Below, piece by piece: positions 48,520-57,800 of a DNA stretch of 64,000 nucleotides. Position 1 is the first letter of the stretch. Each line of letters opens with the position of its first letter. Under the pieces are notes generated by a model. That model saw only the letters and a program-made list of their open reading frames with translations, searched no databases and had not been told where the DNA came from. Origin of the DNA: Micromonospora_J zhanjiangensis (GTDB lineage: Bacteria; Actinomycetota; Actinomycetes; Mycobacteriales; Micromonosporaceae); the NCBI RefSeq assembly GCF_042650605.1, contig NZ_JBHSBN010000007.1, positions 248,001 through 312,000 of the forward strand. Reading direction: 5' to 3'. A program made the translations under genes and the position numbers.

Positions 48520-49626
48520 GTGCACGACGTCCCGTCCGACCGACCCGACCGGTCGCGATTCCTCCGGATCGCGATGGTCGTGCCGCCCTGGTACGAACTG
48601 CCGCCCCCCGGCTACGGCGGGGTCGAACAGGTGTGCGCCGCCCTGGTCGACGGTCTGGTCGCCCGGGGCAACCAGGTGACCCTGTTCGGTGCCGGCACCG
48701 ACCACGGCACCGCCGCCCGGTTCGTCAGCACCACCCCCGAGCCGCAGCAGGACCGGATGGGCGCCGTCTACCCGGAACTCGCCCACCTGATCCGGGTCGA
48801 GCGGGTGCTCGCCGACGAGCCGTTCGACGTCGTGCACGACCACACCACCGCCGGTCCGCTGCTCGCGGCGCGCCGGCCGGTGCCCACCGTGGCGACCGTG
48901 CACGGCAAGCCGGTCGGGGAGTTCGCCGACATCCTCACCGGGGTGGATCCGGCGGTGGGACTGGTGGCCATCTCACACGCCCAGCGGGAGGTGAGACCCG
49001 ACCTGCCCTGGTCGGGGGTCGTCCACAACGGACTGGACATCCGGACCATGCCGCGCAAGTCGAAGCCGGCCGCCGGCCCGGTGCTGTGGCTGGCCCGGTT
49101 CGTCGCCGCGAAGGGGCCGGACCTGGCGGTGCACGCCTGCCGAGCCGCCGGCCTGCCGCTGGTGCTGGCCGGCAAGTGCGCCGACGACGAGGAGCGGCAG
49201 TACTTCGACGAGGTGATCCGGCCGATGCTCGGCCCGGACGTCACGGCGATCCTCAACCCGGACCGGGCGGCCTGCCTCGACCTGCTGCTCGCGGCCCGGT
49301 GTCTGGTCATGCCGATCCGCTGGGAAGAGCCGTTCGGGATGGTGATGATCGAGGCGATGGCCACCGGGACGCCGGTGGTCGCCCTCAACCGGGGCGCCGT
49401 GCCCGAACTGCTCAACCACGGTGAGACCGGTTTCATCTGCGCCGAGCCGAGCGAGATGGCGGCGGCGTTGCGGGACACCCCGGCGATCGATCCCGCCGCC
49501 TGCGTGGACCATGTCCGGGCGGAGTTCTCCGCGGAGGTGATGGCCCACCGGTACGAGGAGGTCTACCGTCGGCGAGCCAGCGTCGGCCGGCCGGAGGGCG
49601 TTCCGGCGTACGCATCCTCCGGCTGA
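48520..49626 (+). CDS. GT4-family glycosyltransferase
   Basis: A 368-residue retaining glycosyltransferase with GT-B fold. N-terminal RIAMVVPPWYELPPPGYGGVE is the nucleotide-sugar acceptor-side loop; the C-terminal half holds LWLARFVAAKGPDLAV, the E-x7-E motif in EEPFGMVMIEAMATGTPVVA and RGAVPELL. GTG 48520 is preceded by GGAGGAG; GTG 48487 is a longer alternative. It is 98 bp after the BON gene, same strand. The acceptor could be a lipid, glycan or small molecule. No membrane helix. Confidence 0.86.
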   Translation: MHDVPSDRPDRSRFLRIAMVVPPWYELPPPGYGGVEQVCAALVDGLVARGNQVTLFGAGTDHGTAARFVSTTPEPQQDRMGAVYPELAHLIRVERVLADEPFDVVHDHTTAGPLLAARRPVPTVATVHGKPVGEFADILTGVDPAVGLVAISHAQREVRPDLPWSGVVHNGLDIRTMPRKSKPAAGPVLWLARFVAAKGPDLAVHACRAAGLPLVLAGKCADDEERQYFDEVIRPMLGPDVTAILNPDRAACLDLLLAARCLVMPIRWEEPFGMVMIEAMATGTPVVALNRGAVPELLNHGETGFICAEPSEMAAALRDTPAIDPAACVDHVRAEFSAEVMAHRYEEVYRRRASVGRPEGVPAYASSG

Positions 49627-49699
49627 CGGAGATTCCGCGAAAACAGGTGGTGGCGCTATCCGCCGTCCGGACGGAGGATTGCGTACAGGGGTGTTCCTG

Positions 49700-50995
49700 A
49701 TGGTGCACATCGCGACCGACAGGTTACGGAAGGTTTTCGATCAGGTTGTCGCGGTCGACGACCTGACCCTGGAGGTTGCCCCGGGAGAGTTCCTGGCCCT
49801 GCTCGGGCCGAGCGGGTGCGGCAAGTCGACCATCCTGCGGCTGGTCGCCGGGTTGATCCCGCCGACCAGCGGCCGGGTGCTGCTCGACGGCCAGGCGGTC
49901 GACGACCAGGTTCGCCGGCAGCACCGGATGGCGATGGTGTTCCAGGACTTCGCCCTCTACCCGCATCTGACGGTCGGGCAGAACATCGGCTTTCCGTTGC
50001 GGGCCGGGACCGGACCGGTGAGCGGGACCGCGGCCCGGGTGGTCGAGGTGGCCAAGGAACTCGGCATCGCCGACCTGCTGGACCGCCGGCCGGACAGCCT
50101 CTCCGGCGGTGAGCAGCAGCGGGTCGCCACGGCGCGGGCGATCGTCCGCCAACCGGAGGCGTTCCTGCTGGACGAGCCGCTGTCCAACCTGGACGCCGGG
50201 TTGCGGGCCCGGTTGCGTACCGAGGTGGCGGCGCTCGCCCGGCGACTCGGCGTGACCACGCTCTACGTCACGCACGACCAGATCGAGGCGATGACCATGG
50301 CCGACCGGGTGGCGGTCCTGCGCCGCGGCCGGCTCCAGCAGGTCGGTCGACCCGCCGAGGTGTACGCGGACCCGGCCACCGCCTTCGTCGCCGCGCTGAT
50401 CGGCGCGCCCCGGATCGGGCTCGCCCAGGCCGCCATCTACGCCGACACCGAGAAGCTGGTCCTCGACCTGGGTTCGCAACTGCTGCGGCTGCCCCGGGCC
50501 GACCCCCGGCTGCGTTCGCTGGCCGACCGGCACACCCAGCGGATCACCGTCGCGCTGCGCGCCGAGGCGCTCACCCCGGTGCCCGGTGACACCGCCGGGC
50601 CGGTGCTGCACGGGCACATCCGGGACGTGCAGAACCTCGGCCACGAGGCGCTGGTGCACCTGGACATCGGCGCGCTGCCCGCGCTCTTCGACGAGGATAT
50701 CCCGCGACGGGTGCCGGACACCGCCGCACCGCCGGTCACGAAGCCGGCCACCCGCCGCCGGTTCGGCCTGCTGCGCCCCGCCCGGTCCCGGCCCGCGCCG
50801 ACGGCCCGTACCGAGTACGGCTTCTACCCGGTGTACGACCCGGAACTGCCGGACGACTCGCCCCCGGCCGGCGACCTGGTGGTCCGGGTGCCGGCGCCGG
50901 ACCGGCCCCGGCCCGGGCAGCCGATGACCGTCGCGGTGGACCCCGACCAGCTGCTGCTCTTCGACGGCCAGGGCGACCGGATCCGGTTCGGCTGA
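49700..50995 (+). CDS. Orphan sugar-type ABC ATPase (MsiK/UgpC-like) with enlarged C-terminus
   Basis: A 431-residue ATPase of the carbohydrate-importer class. Walker A GPSGCGKSTIL, Q-loop VFQDFALYPHL, signature LSGGEQQRVATARAI, Walker B FLLDEPLSNLD and the H-loop VTHDQIEAMTM are complete. The TOBE-like C-terminal domain (from ~235) is longer than usual and holds an Arg/Pro-rich insertion around 350-385. No permease or binding-protein gene is adjacent, so, like Streptomyces MsiK, it may energise several importers. Start ATG 49700 (GTG 49703 possible). Confidence 0.86.
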   Translation: MVHIATDRLRKVFDQVVAVDDLTLEVAPGEFLALLGPSGCGKSTILRLVAGLIPPTSGRVLLDGQAVDDQVRRQHRMAMVFQDFALYPHLTVGQNIGFPLRAGTGPVSGTAARVVEVAKELGIADLLDRRPDSLSGGEQQRVATARAIVRQPEAFLLDEPLSNLDAGLRARLRTEVAALARRLGVTTLYVTHDQIEAMTMADRVAVLRRGRLQQVGRPAEVYADPATAFVAALIGAPRIGLAQAAIYADTEKLVLDLGSQLLRLPRADPRLRSLADRHTQRITVALRAEALTPVPGDTAGPVLHGHIRDVQNLGHEALVHLDIGALPALFDEDIPRRVPDTAAPPVTKPATRRRFGLLRPARSRPAPTARTEYGFYPVYDPELPDDSPPAGDLVVRVPAPDRPRPGQPMTVAVDPDQLLLFDGQGDRIRFG

Positions 50996-50999
50996 CCCC

Positions 51000-51090
51000 C
51001 ACCCGACCGGGCCTCGCGCGGCCGGGGGCCCACCCGGCCGGGCCTCGCGCGGCTGGAGGCCCACCCGGCCGGGCCCGCGCGGCCGGCCGC
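51000..51090. repeat. 31-bp tandem repeat, about three copies
   Basis: Units 51000-51030, 51031-51061 and 51062-51090 share CACCCGGCCGGGCCTCGCGC-like cores with few changes. They fill the gap between convergent ABC-ATPase and kinase genes. GC-rich pairing within each unit could give hairpins that help termination. Confidence 0.75.
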
Positions 51091-51122
51091 CCCTGCGGCC
51101 CGCCGCCCGTCCGGCCCGCCCC

Positions 51123-52562
51123 CTACTGGGCCGTGGCGAGTTCGGCGGCCGCCGCGTCCAGCCTGGTCGCGTACTCGTTCCCGATCCCGCCCTCACCGGT
51201 GCGGGTCGCGATCTTCTCCCGGAGAGTGGCCGTCCGGGCGCCCAGATCGACCGGTTCGCCCCGGGTCAGGTCGGTGCGCAGGTTGTGGATGACGTTGCGC
51301 AGGTCGAGGCCGACGTCGTCGCGGATCACCCCGGTCGACACCCCCTCGTCGACCAGCCGGTCGAGCCGGTTGAGCGCGGCCTGCACGGTCTGTCCGGTCG
51401 GCTCCGCCTGTCCGGTCGGCGCCGCGGGGCTGGTCGGACCGGACTGGGCCGGCTCGACCGGTCCGGGCACCGGCGCGCCGGGTGCGGTCGTCGACGGGGC
51501 GACGGCCGGCGGAACGGCGGTCGGCCCGTTCGCGGCCGGCGGTACGGTCCGGAAGTCGGACCGGCCCAGCATGGTCCCGATCAGTACCGCGGCCACCATG
51601 GACAGCGCGGCCACCGCCGCGGCGGTGAGGACGAGCGGCAACGACGGCCGGTACGCCGGGCGGCCGGCGGGTCGCTCGGCCGGCGGGCGGGGCACCGTCT
51701 CGATCGGGGGCCGGGCCGGTCGGCCGGTCGACAGCTGCCCGCCCAACACGTCGGCCACCTGCTGGGCGGTCGGCCGGTCGATCGGGTCGGGAGCCAGGCA
51801 CCGCTGGCAGATCTCGGCCACCGCCGGCGGCAGGTCGGGCACGTCCCACGGCGCCGGTATCGGACCCTCGCGCGACACCCGGGCCAGCTCCTCCCAGGTC
51901 TCGGCCGGGAACGGCGTCCGGCCGGTCAGCGTCTCGAAGAGCAGCACCCCCAGCGAGTACGTGTCGGTGGCCGCCTGCGCCGGGGTGCCGTCGAGCCGCT
52001 CCGGCGCGACGTACGCCGGGGTGCCGAAGGTCTGCCCGTCGGAGTCCTCGTCCGGCGCGCCGGTCCGGGTGGCGATGCCGAAGTCCAGCACCTTGGCGCC
52101 GGCCGAGGTGAGCATGACGTTGGCCGGGGTGACGTCCCGGTGCACGATGCCGATCCGGTGCGCGGCGGCGACCGCGCCGGCCACCTGGGCGCAGACCTGC
52201 ACCGCCTCCGGCCAGGGCAGCGGCCCGGCGGTCAACCGGGCCTCCAGCTCCTCACCGCGCAGCAGTTCCATCACCACGTACGCGGTGATGGTGCCGTCCG
52301 GCGCGACCGTCTCGCCGTAGTCGTGCACGGACGTGACGTGCGGGTGGACGAGTTGGGCGGCGGCGCGGGCCTCCTCGCGGACCAGGTCCCGGAACCGGGC
52401 GTCGGCGGCCAGCGAGGCGGCGAGCACCTTCACCGCGACCACCCGGTCGAGCACCTCGTCCCGGGCCCGCCAGATCACCGACATGCCACCGGCACCGACC
52501 TGGTCGATCAGTCGATAACGGCGGTCGAGCAAACCACCGGCCTGGAGTGTCGCCATCGTCAC
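51123..52562 (-). CDS. Membrane-anchored Ser/Thr protein kinase
   Basis: A 479-residue Hanks-type kinase. The catalytic domain spans ~14-275: glycine loop GAGGMS (23-28), Lys45 in VAVKVL, HRDVTPANV (141-149), DFG at 160-162 and APE in VAPERLDG. A Pro/Arg-rich juxtamembrane part leads to one membrane helix (about 309-330). The external domain is Thr/Pro-rich and then helical (AALNRLDRLVDEGVSTG...), without PASTA repeats. GTG 52562 or ATG 52556 may be the start. Its targets are unknown; an FHA protein occurs 8 kb away but is not a neighbour. Confidence 0.9.
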   Translation of the reverse strand: MTMATLQAGGLLDRRYRLIDQVGAGGMSVIWRARDEVLDRVVAVKVLAASLAADARFRDLVREEARAAAQLVHPHVTSVHDYGETVAPDGTITAYVVMELLRGEELEARLTAGPLPWPEAVQVCAQVAGAVAAAHRIGIVHRDVTPANVMLTSAGAKVLDFGIATRTGAPDEDSDGQTFGTPAYVAPERLDGTPAQAATDTYSLGVLLFETLTGRTPFPAETWEELARVSREGPIPAPWDVPDLPPAVAEICQRCLAPDPIDRPTAQQVADVLGGQLSTGRPARPPIETVPRPPAERPAGRPAYRPSLPLVLTAAAVAALSMVAAVLIGTMLGRSDFRTVPPAANGPTAVPPAVAPSTTAPGAPVPGPVEPAQSGPTSPAAPTGQAEPTGQTVQAALNRLDRLVDEGVSTGVIRDDVGLDLRNVIHNLRTDLTRGEPVDLGARTATLREKIATRTGEGGIGNEYATRLDAAAAELATAQ

Positions 52563-52864
52563 CGTTACCTGCCTCGGAGCTGGAAAACCGTATCAGCGTG
52601 CGGGCCACATCTGATCGGTGTCAATGAAGATGTGGCAGAGGCGGTTACCCGCTCCGACCGTGGTCATTCGCGCCGTTCGATGGTTGTCCGGCCGTGACCA
52701 CGTCCGGCGGTCGCGCGACCGCCCTCCGGGCCGACGGACACGCCCGACTTCTCCGCATACCCCTGGGTGATCGGAAGGCTTCCCTGCGTACTCGATCGGT
52801 CGATGTCCGGCGTCGGGACGGTCGTACCCGGTCGATCCGGCCGGCCCGTGCCAGGATGAACGGC

Positions 52865-53701
52865 ATGGTCGACGGCCCGGTTGCGTTCGTGCTCGGCGGC
52901 GGCGGCGTCCTCGGCGCGGTCGAGGTCGGCATGCTGCGGGCGTTGTTCCGGGCCGGCATCACCCCGGACCTCGTGCTCGGTACGTCGATCGGCGCGGTCA
53001 ACGGCGCGCTGGTGGCGGCCGACCCGACCGAGGCGGTGACCAGGCGCCTGGTCCGGTTGTGGGCGTCGCCGGAGGCCAGCGAGGTCTACGGCGACTCGAT
53101 GGCCCGGCAGCTGCGCCGGTTCGCCACCCGGACACATCTGCACTCGCCGCGACCGCTGCGCCGGCTGCTGGAGACCGAACTCGGCGCGCAGACCACCTTC
53201 GCCGAGCTGCGGGTGCCCTTCCGGTGCTGCGCCGCCAACATCGAACGGGCCGCCGAGTACTGGTTCGCCGACGGGCCGGTGGTCGACGCGGTGCTCGCCT
53301 CGGCGTCCGTACCGGGTCTGCTGCCGCCGATGCGGATCGACGGCCAGCACTACATCGACGGCGGCATCGTCAACTCGATCCCGATCGGGGAGGCGGTACG
53401 GCTCGGCGCCCGACGGGTCTTCGTCCTCCAGGTCGGCCGGATCGAACGGCAACTCAGCCCGCCGCGCCGGCCCTGGGAGATCGCCTCGGTGGCGTTCGAG
53501 ATCGCCCGCCGGCACCGGTTCTTCCGGGAGCTGGCCGACCTGCCCGACGACGTGGAGGTGCATGTGCTGCCGACCGGCGGACTCGACCCGCGGGACGACT
53601 CGCCGTGGGCGTACCGGGACCTGGCGGCGGTCGGGCGGCGGATCAGCCGGGCCTACACCGCGTCGCGCAGCTACCTGGCCAGCAACCTGACGGACCTGTG
53701 A
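52865..53701 (+). CDS. Patatin-like phospholipase
   Basis: A 278-residue patatin-family lipid acyl hydrolase. The oxyanion loop is GGGGVLGAVEVG, the nucleophile elbow GTSIGAVNGAL and the Asp of the catalytic dyad lies in DGGIVNSIP. ATG 52865 (MVDGPVAFVLGGGG) is the likely start; ATG 52856 is three codons earlier. The stop TGA overlaps the ATG of the PlsC-like gene (TGATG), so deacylase and acyltransferase are made together, which suggests phospholipid remodelling. Cytosolic or membrane-peripheral. Confidence 0.88.
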   Translation: MVDGPVAFVLGGGGVLGAVEVGMLRALFRAGITPDLVLGTSIGAVNGALVAADPTEAVTRRLVRLWASPEASEVYGDSMARQLRRFATRTHLHSPRPLRRLLETELGAQTTFAELRVPFRCCAANIERAAEYWFADGPVVDAVLASASVPGLLPPMRIDGQHYIDGGIVNSIPIGEAVRLGARRVFVLQVGRIERQLSPPRRPWEIASVAFEIARRHRFFRELADLPDDVEVHVLPTGGLDPRDDSPWAYRDLAAVGRRISRAYTASRSYLASNLTDL

Positions 53702-54723
53702 TGCCGCTGCCACCGCGCTGGTTCCGCCGGGTGGTCATCGCCCCGGCGGTGGTGCTGCTCGCCGTCCTGCTGCTCTGCACGCTGCCGGTCTGGTTGGTGC
53801 TGTCGGTGGTGCTCTCGCCGTTCGCGCCCGGCCGGTTGCGTCCGCTGCGGGTGTGCTGGTTGGCGATCATCTACGTGGTCTGGGACGCCGCCGCGCTGGT
53901 GGCCCTGTTCGTGTTGTGGCTGGTCTCCGGGTTCGGTTGGCGCAAGCGCTCACCGGTGTTCCAACGCGCCCACTACGTGCTGGCCGGCTGGTTCCTGCGG
54001 GCGCTGTTCTGGCAGTCGCGGTGGACGTTGCGGTTGCACATCGAGGTGGTCGGCACGGACCCCGACGTGGCGCTGCCCGGCCGGCCCGAACTGGTGGTCA
54101 GCCGGCACGCCGGGCCGGGTGACTCGTTCATCCTGATCCACGCGCTGGTGAACTGGTTCCACCGGGAGCCACGCATCGTGCTCAAGGCGGCGCTGCAGTG
54201 GGACCCGGCCGTCGACGTGCTGCTCAACCGGCTGCCCAACCGCTTCATCGCGCCGGGCTCCACCGCCGCCGGCTCGCTCGCCGAACAGGTCGGCCACCTG
54301 GCCTTCGGGTTGGACGACGACGACGTCTTCGTGATCTTTCCGGAGGGCGGGAACTTCACCCCGACGCGTCGGGTTCGGGCCATCGAACGGCTGCGCTCGC
54401 GGGGCCTGTTCCGGATGGCCGCCCGGGCCGAGCGGATGCGGCACGTGGTCGCACCGACGCCGGGCGGCATGCTGGCGGCGCTCGACTCCGCCCCCGACGC
54501 CGGGGTGATCTTCGTCGCGCACACCGGCCTGGACCGGATGCTCACCGTCGCCGACGTCTGGCGTGAACTGCCGATGGACAAGCGGATCGTGATGCGGTTC
54601 TGGTCCGTACCGCCGGAGGAGGTGCCGGCCGGCCAGGAGCAGCGGATCGAGTGGCTCTACGACTGGTGGGCCCGGATCGACAACTGGGTGGAGGCCAACC
54701 GCCCGGACCCGATGTCGGCGTGA
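53701..54723 (+). CDS. PlsC-like 1-acyl-glycerol-phosphate acyltransferase
   Basis: A 340-residue membrane acyltransferase coupled to the patatin gene by a TGATG junction. N-terminal helices (VVIAPAVVLLAVLLLCTLPVW, then AIIYVVWDAAALVALFVLWLV) precede the catalytic core with HX4D in SRHAGPGDS and the glycerophosphate motif FPEGGNF. It would reacylate a lysophospholipid released by the patatin enzyme, a Lands-type cycle; this pairing is inferred from the coupling. Start ATG 53701. Confidence 0.87.
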   Translation: MPLPPRWFRRVVIAPAVVLLAVLLLCTLPVWLVLSVVLSPFAPGRLRPLRVCWLAIIYVVWDAAALVALFVLWLVSGFGWRKRSPVFQRAHYVLAGWFLRALFWQSRWTLRLHIEVVGTDPDVALPGRPELVVSRHAGPGDSFILIHALVNWFHREPRIVLKAALQWDPAVDVLLNRLPNRFIAPGSTAAGSLAEQVGHLAFGLDDDDVFVIFPEGGNFTPTRRVRAIERLRSRGLFRMAARAERMRHVVAPTPGGMLAALDSAPDAGVIFVAHTGLDRMLTVADVWRELPMDKRIVMRFWSVPPEEVPAGQEQRIEWLYDWWARIDNWVEANRPDPMSA

Positions 54724-54862
54724 CGGACCACCGCCCGGGCCACCACCGAGCTCCGGGCCGGCGTCCGGGGGCGAGGCCCGGGCCGGCGCCCGCCGGTGGC
54801 CCCAGGTTCGGCTGAGTATCCGCACTCTGTGGTCGGGGCGGGCCGATCGGCACGATGCGGGG

Positions 54863-57800
54863 GTGACCGAATCCGTTTCGCGCTATCCCTGCCCGTCCTG
54901 CCGGGCCGGTGCCGACCTGACGTCCGGCTGCCCGGGCTGCGGCCGTCCGGCGGATCCGCTGGCGGCCGAGGTGGTCCGGCTCAACGGGGAACTCGACCGG
55001 TTGGCCGGTCAGGTGAACCAGGCCCGGCAGACGTACCTCGGGCTGTACGAGCGGTGGCGGGCGACCCGGTACCAGCGGGACGCGGTCGCCGCCCAGGTCC
55101 GGGCCGTCGCCCGGCCCGCGCCACCGGTCCCGGCGGCCTCGGTTCCGCGACTTCCGGCGCCGGCGGCCCCGGCGCTTCCGGTTTCGCCGGTACCGGCACC
55201 TGCTGCTGGCTTCGCCCCGCTGGCTCCCGCCCCGGCCGGTGTCTCCGCCCCGGGCGGCCGACCTGCCGGTGATCCGCCTGCCGGTGATCCGCCCGGTCGA
55301 CCGGAGACCTCGGTCCGGACCGTGCAGAACCTGCTGTTCGTCCTCGGTGGCCTGCTGCTCGGCACCGCGGCCGTGGTCTTCACGGCGGTGGCCTGGGCCA
55401 CCGTCGAGGTGGTCGGCCGGGCCACCATCCTGAGCGCGATCACCGCGCTGATGCTGGCCGTCCCGCCGGTGCTGGTGCGGCGCGGCCTGCGCGCCACCGC
55501 GGAGACCTTCGCCGCGGTGGCCCTGCTGCTGGTGGTGCTGGACGGGTACGCGGCGTGGACGGTGGACCTGCTCGGCGTCGCCGGCTGGCCGACCAGCCGG
55601 TACGCCGGGACGGTCGTCGTGGGAGCCGCCGTCCTGGCCGTTGGCTTCGGTCGGCTGACCGGACTGCGGGCGCCCTGGTACGCCGGGCTGCTGCTGGCCC
55701 AGGTCGGGCCGCCGACGCTGGCGTACGAGACGGGGCCGGACGTGGGCGGCTGGGCGCTGGTGGCGACGGGCGTGGCGGCGCTCGATCTGGCGGTGCTGCG
55801 CCGGGTGCCGACCGCGCGTACCGCCGATCTGGCCCGGCGGGTGGTCGGTTGGCTGGCGTACGGCATCGCGTTGCTGGTCGCCACGGGGTGCGGCCTGGTG
55901 GCGCTGGCCGTACTCCCGCCGGCCGGACGCCCGGTGCTGGCCGGCGGTCCGCTGCTCGCGGTGGTGCTGCTGCTCGCGCTCGGCGCGGCGGTGGCCGGCC
56001 ATCGGATCTTCGTCGCCGCGGCCGGCGCGGCGGCGCCGGTGGTGCTCGCGCTGGCCGTCCTGCGGCCGGTGCTGGCGTACCGGCCGCAGCTGTGGCTGCT
56101 CGCCGCCGCGGTCACGGTGGCCGCGCTGACCACGGCGACGACCCTGGCGGACCGGTGGCCCCCGGCGGCCGGGCTGGCCGCGGCGCGGTTCGGGGTCCGG
56201 ATCGGTGCGCTGGTGAACGCGGGCTGGTTGGGGCTGCTGACCGTCCCGTTGGTGCTGCTGGTCGCGGCCACCACCATGGCCCGGTCGGTGCCGGTCTGGC
56301 GGGCCGACGTGACCCGCCCGGTCGACGTGTCCGACTGGCAGCTTCCGGTGGCGGTGGTCCTGGCGGCGGTGGCGTGGGGGCTGCTGCTGCCGCGGGCCGC
56401 CCGGGGGCAGACGGCGGTGGCCGGCGGCGTGCTCGGGGTGCTCGCGCTGCCGGCCGCCGTCGCGCTGCCCTGGTGGCTGATCCCGGCCCTGGACCTCGCG
56501 GTCGCGGTCGGCCTGCTGCTGGCGGCCGTCCGGCAGCCACCCACCGCCGTCCCGGGCGGGCCGGTGCGGGCGGTGGCGTGGGCCGTGGTCGGTGCGCTGC
56601 TGACCGGGCACGCGGTGCTGGTCGGGCTCGCCCGGCCGGTCAGCGCCGCGGTGGTCCTGGCGGTGGTGCTGGTGGCCGGCGCGGGCGTCGCCGTCCGGTC
56701 GCGGGCGGCGACGGTGCCGGTGGCGCGGAGCATCGGGGGCGCGTCACTCACCGTCGGCCTGCTCGCCTGGCCGCCCCTGGTGGCGGTCGGGTCGCTCGCC
56801 GCCGGCGTCCCGGCGCACTGGCGGTCCCGGGCGGTCCTGGCCGCCGTCGTGCTGCTGGCCGCCGGACAGGTCGCGGTGCGCCGCCGGTGGCCGGCCACCC
56901 GGCGGTACGTCGAGGTGGCGCTCGCCGTGGCCGCGGTGTCGGCCGGCTGGTGGCCCGTGCTGTCCCGGACGGGCGAACCGCTCGGCCTCTACGCCGCGCT
57001 GGCCCTGCTCGCCCTCGCCGCAGCCGTGCTGCCGGCGGACGCGGTGTCGCATCGGGGCACCCCGCTGCCGGACCGACCCGGCCGACCGGGCGTGGTGCCG
57101 ATCGGGGCCGGGTGGCTGTTGCTGACCGGGGTCGTCGTCGCCGTGCTGCCGGCCGTGGCGGCGGTGCTGGTCGCGCCGTACGCCTGGCTCGGTGCGGTCT
57201 GGTCCGGCGCGCCGCGTGGGGTGGGCCTGACGCCGGGCGGTTGGCCGCTGCCCGGTACGGCCGGCATCGCGCTGCTGGTGCTGGCCGCCGCCCTCGTGAT
57301 GGTGCTCCGGACCGGTCGGTCGGGCCGCGCGGCGGTCGGACCCTTCGTCGGGGCGGTCGGCGCGGTGGCCGGGCTGGTGCTGCTCGCCGAGGCGGGCGCC
57401 CGCTGGCCGACCGTTCCGGCGGTGGCGTTGACCGGTGGACTCGGTGTGCTGCTGGCCGCCGCCCTGTCCCGGCCGTCCGACGCTCCGCCGGGCGCCGCGA
57501 CGCCCGGTCCGGCCGGTGCCGCCGCCGACGCTCTGGTCGGAACGGTGGCGGGCGGGGGCGGGGTGGCGGTCGGCGGGCACCCGCCGGAGCGGTCCGGCGC
57601 GCGGGTCGGGCGGCGGGTCGGGCTGCCGCTCGGGTTGGTGCTGGCCGGGGCCGGCTTCGCCGGTGCGCTGCCGACCAGGGCGAGCACCCTGACGGCGCTG
57701 GCGTTGGTCCTCGCCGCCGCCGCGGCGGTCGGGGTGTCCGGTCGTGCGCCGGGCGACCGGCTGGCCGGCTGGCTGACCGCGGTGCTCGCCGGTGGGACGT

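Noticed and set aside
54737..54802. Terminator after the PlsC-like gene
   Set aside because: An 8-bp GGGCCACC/GGTGGCCC pairing exists with a long GC-rich interior, but it is too weak to call.
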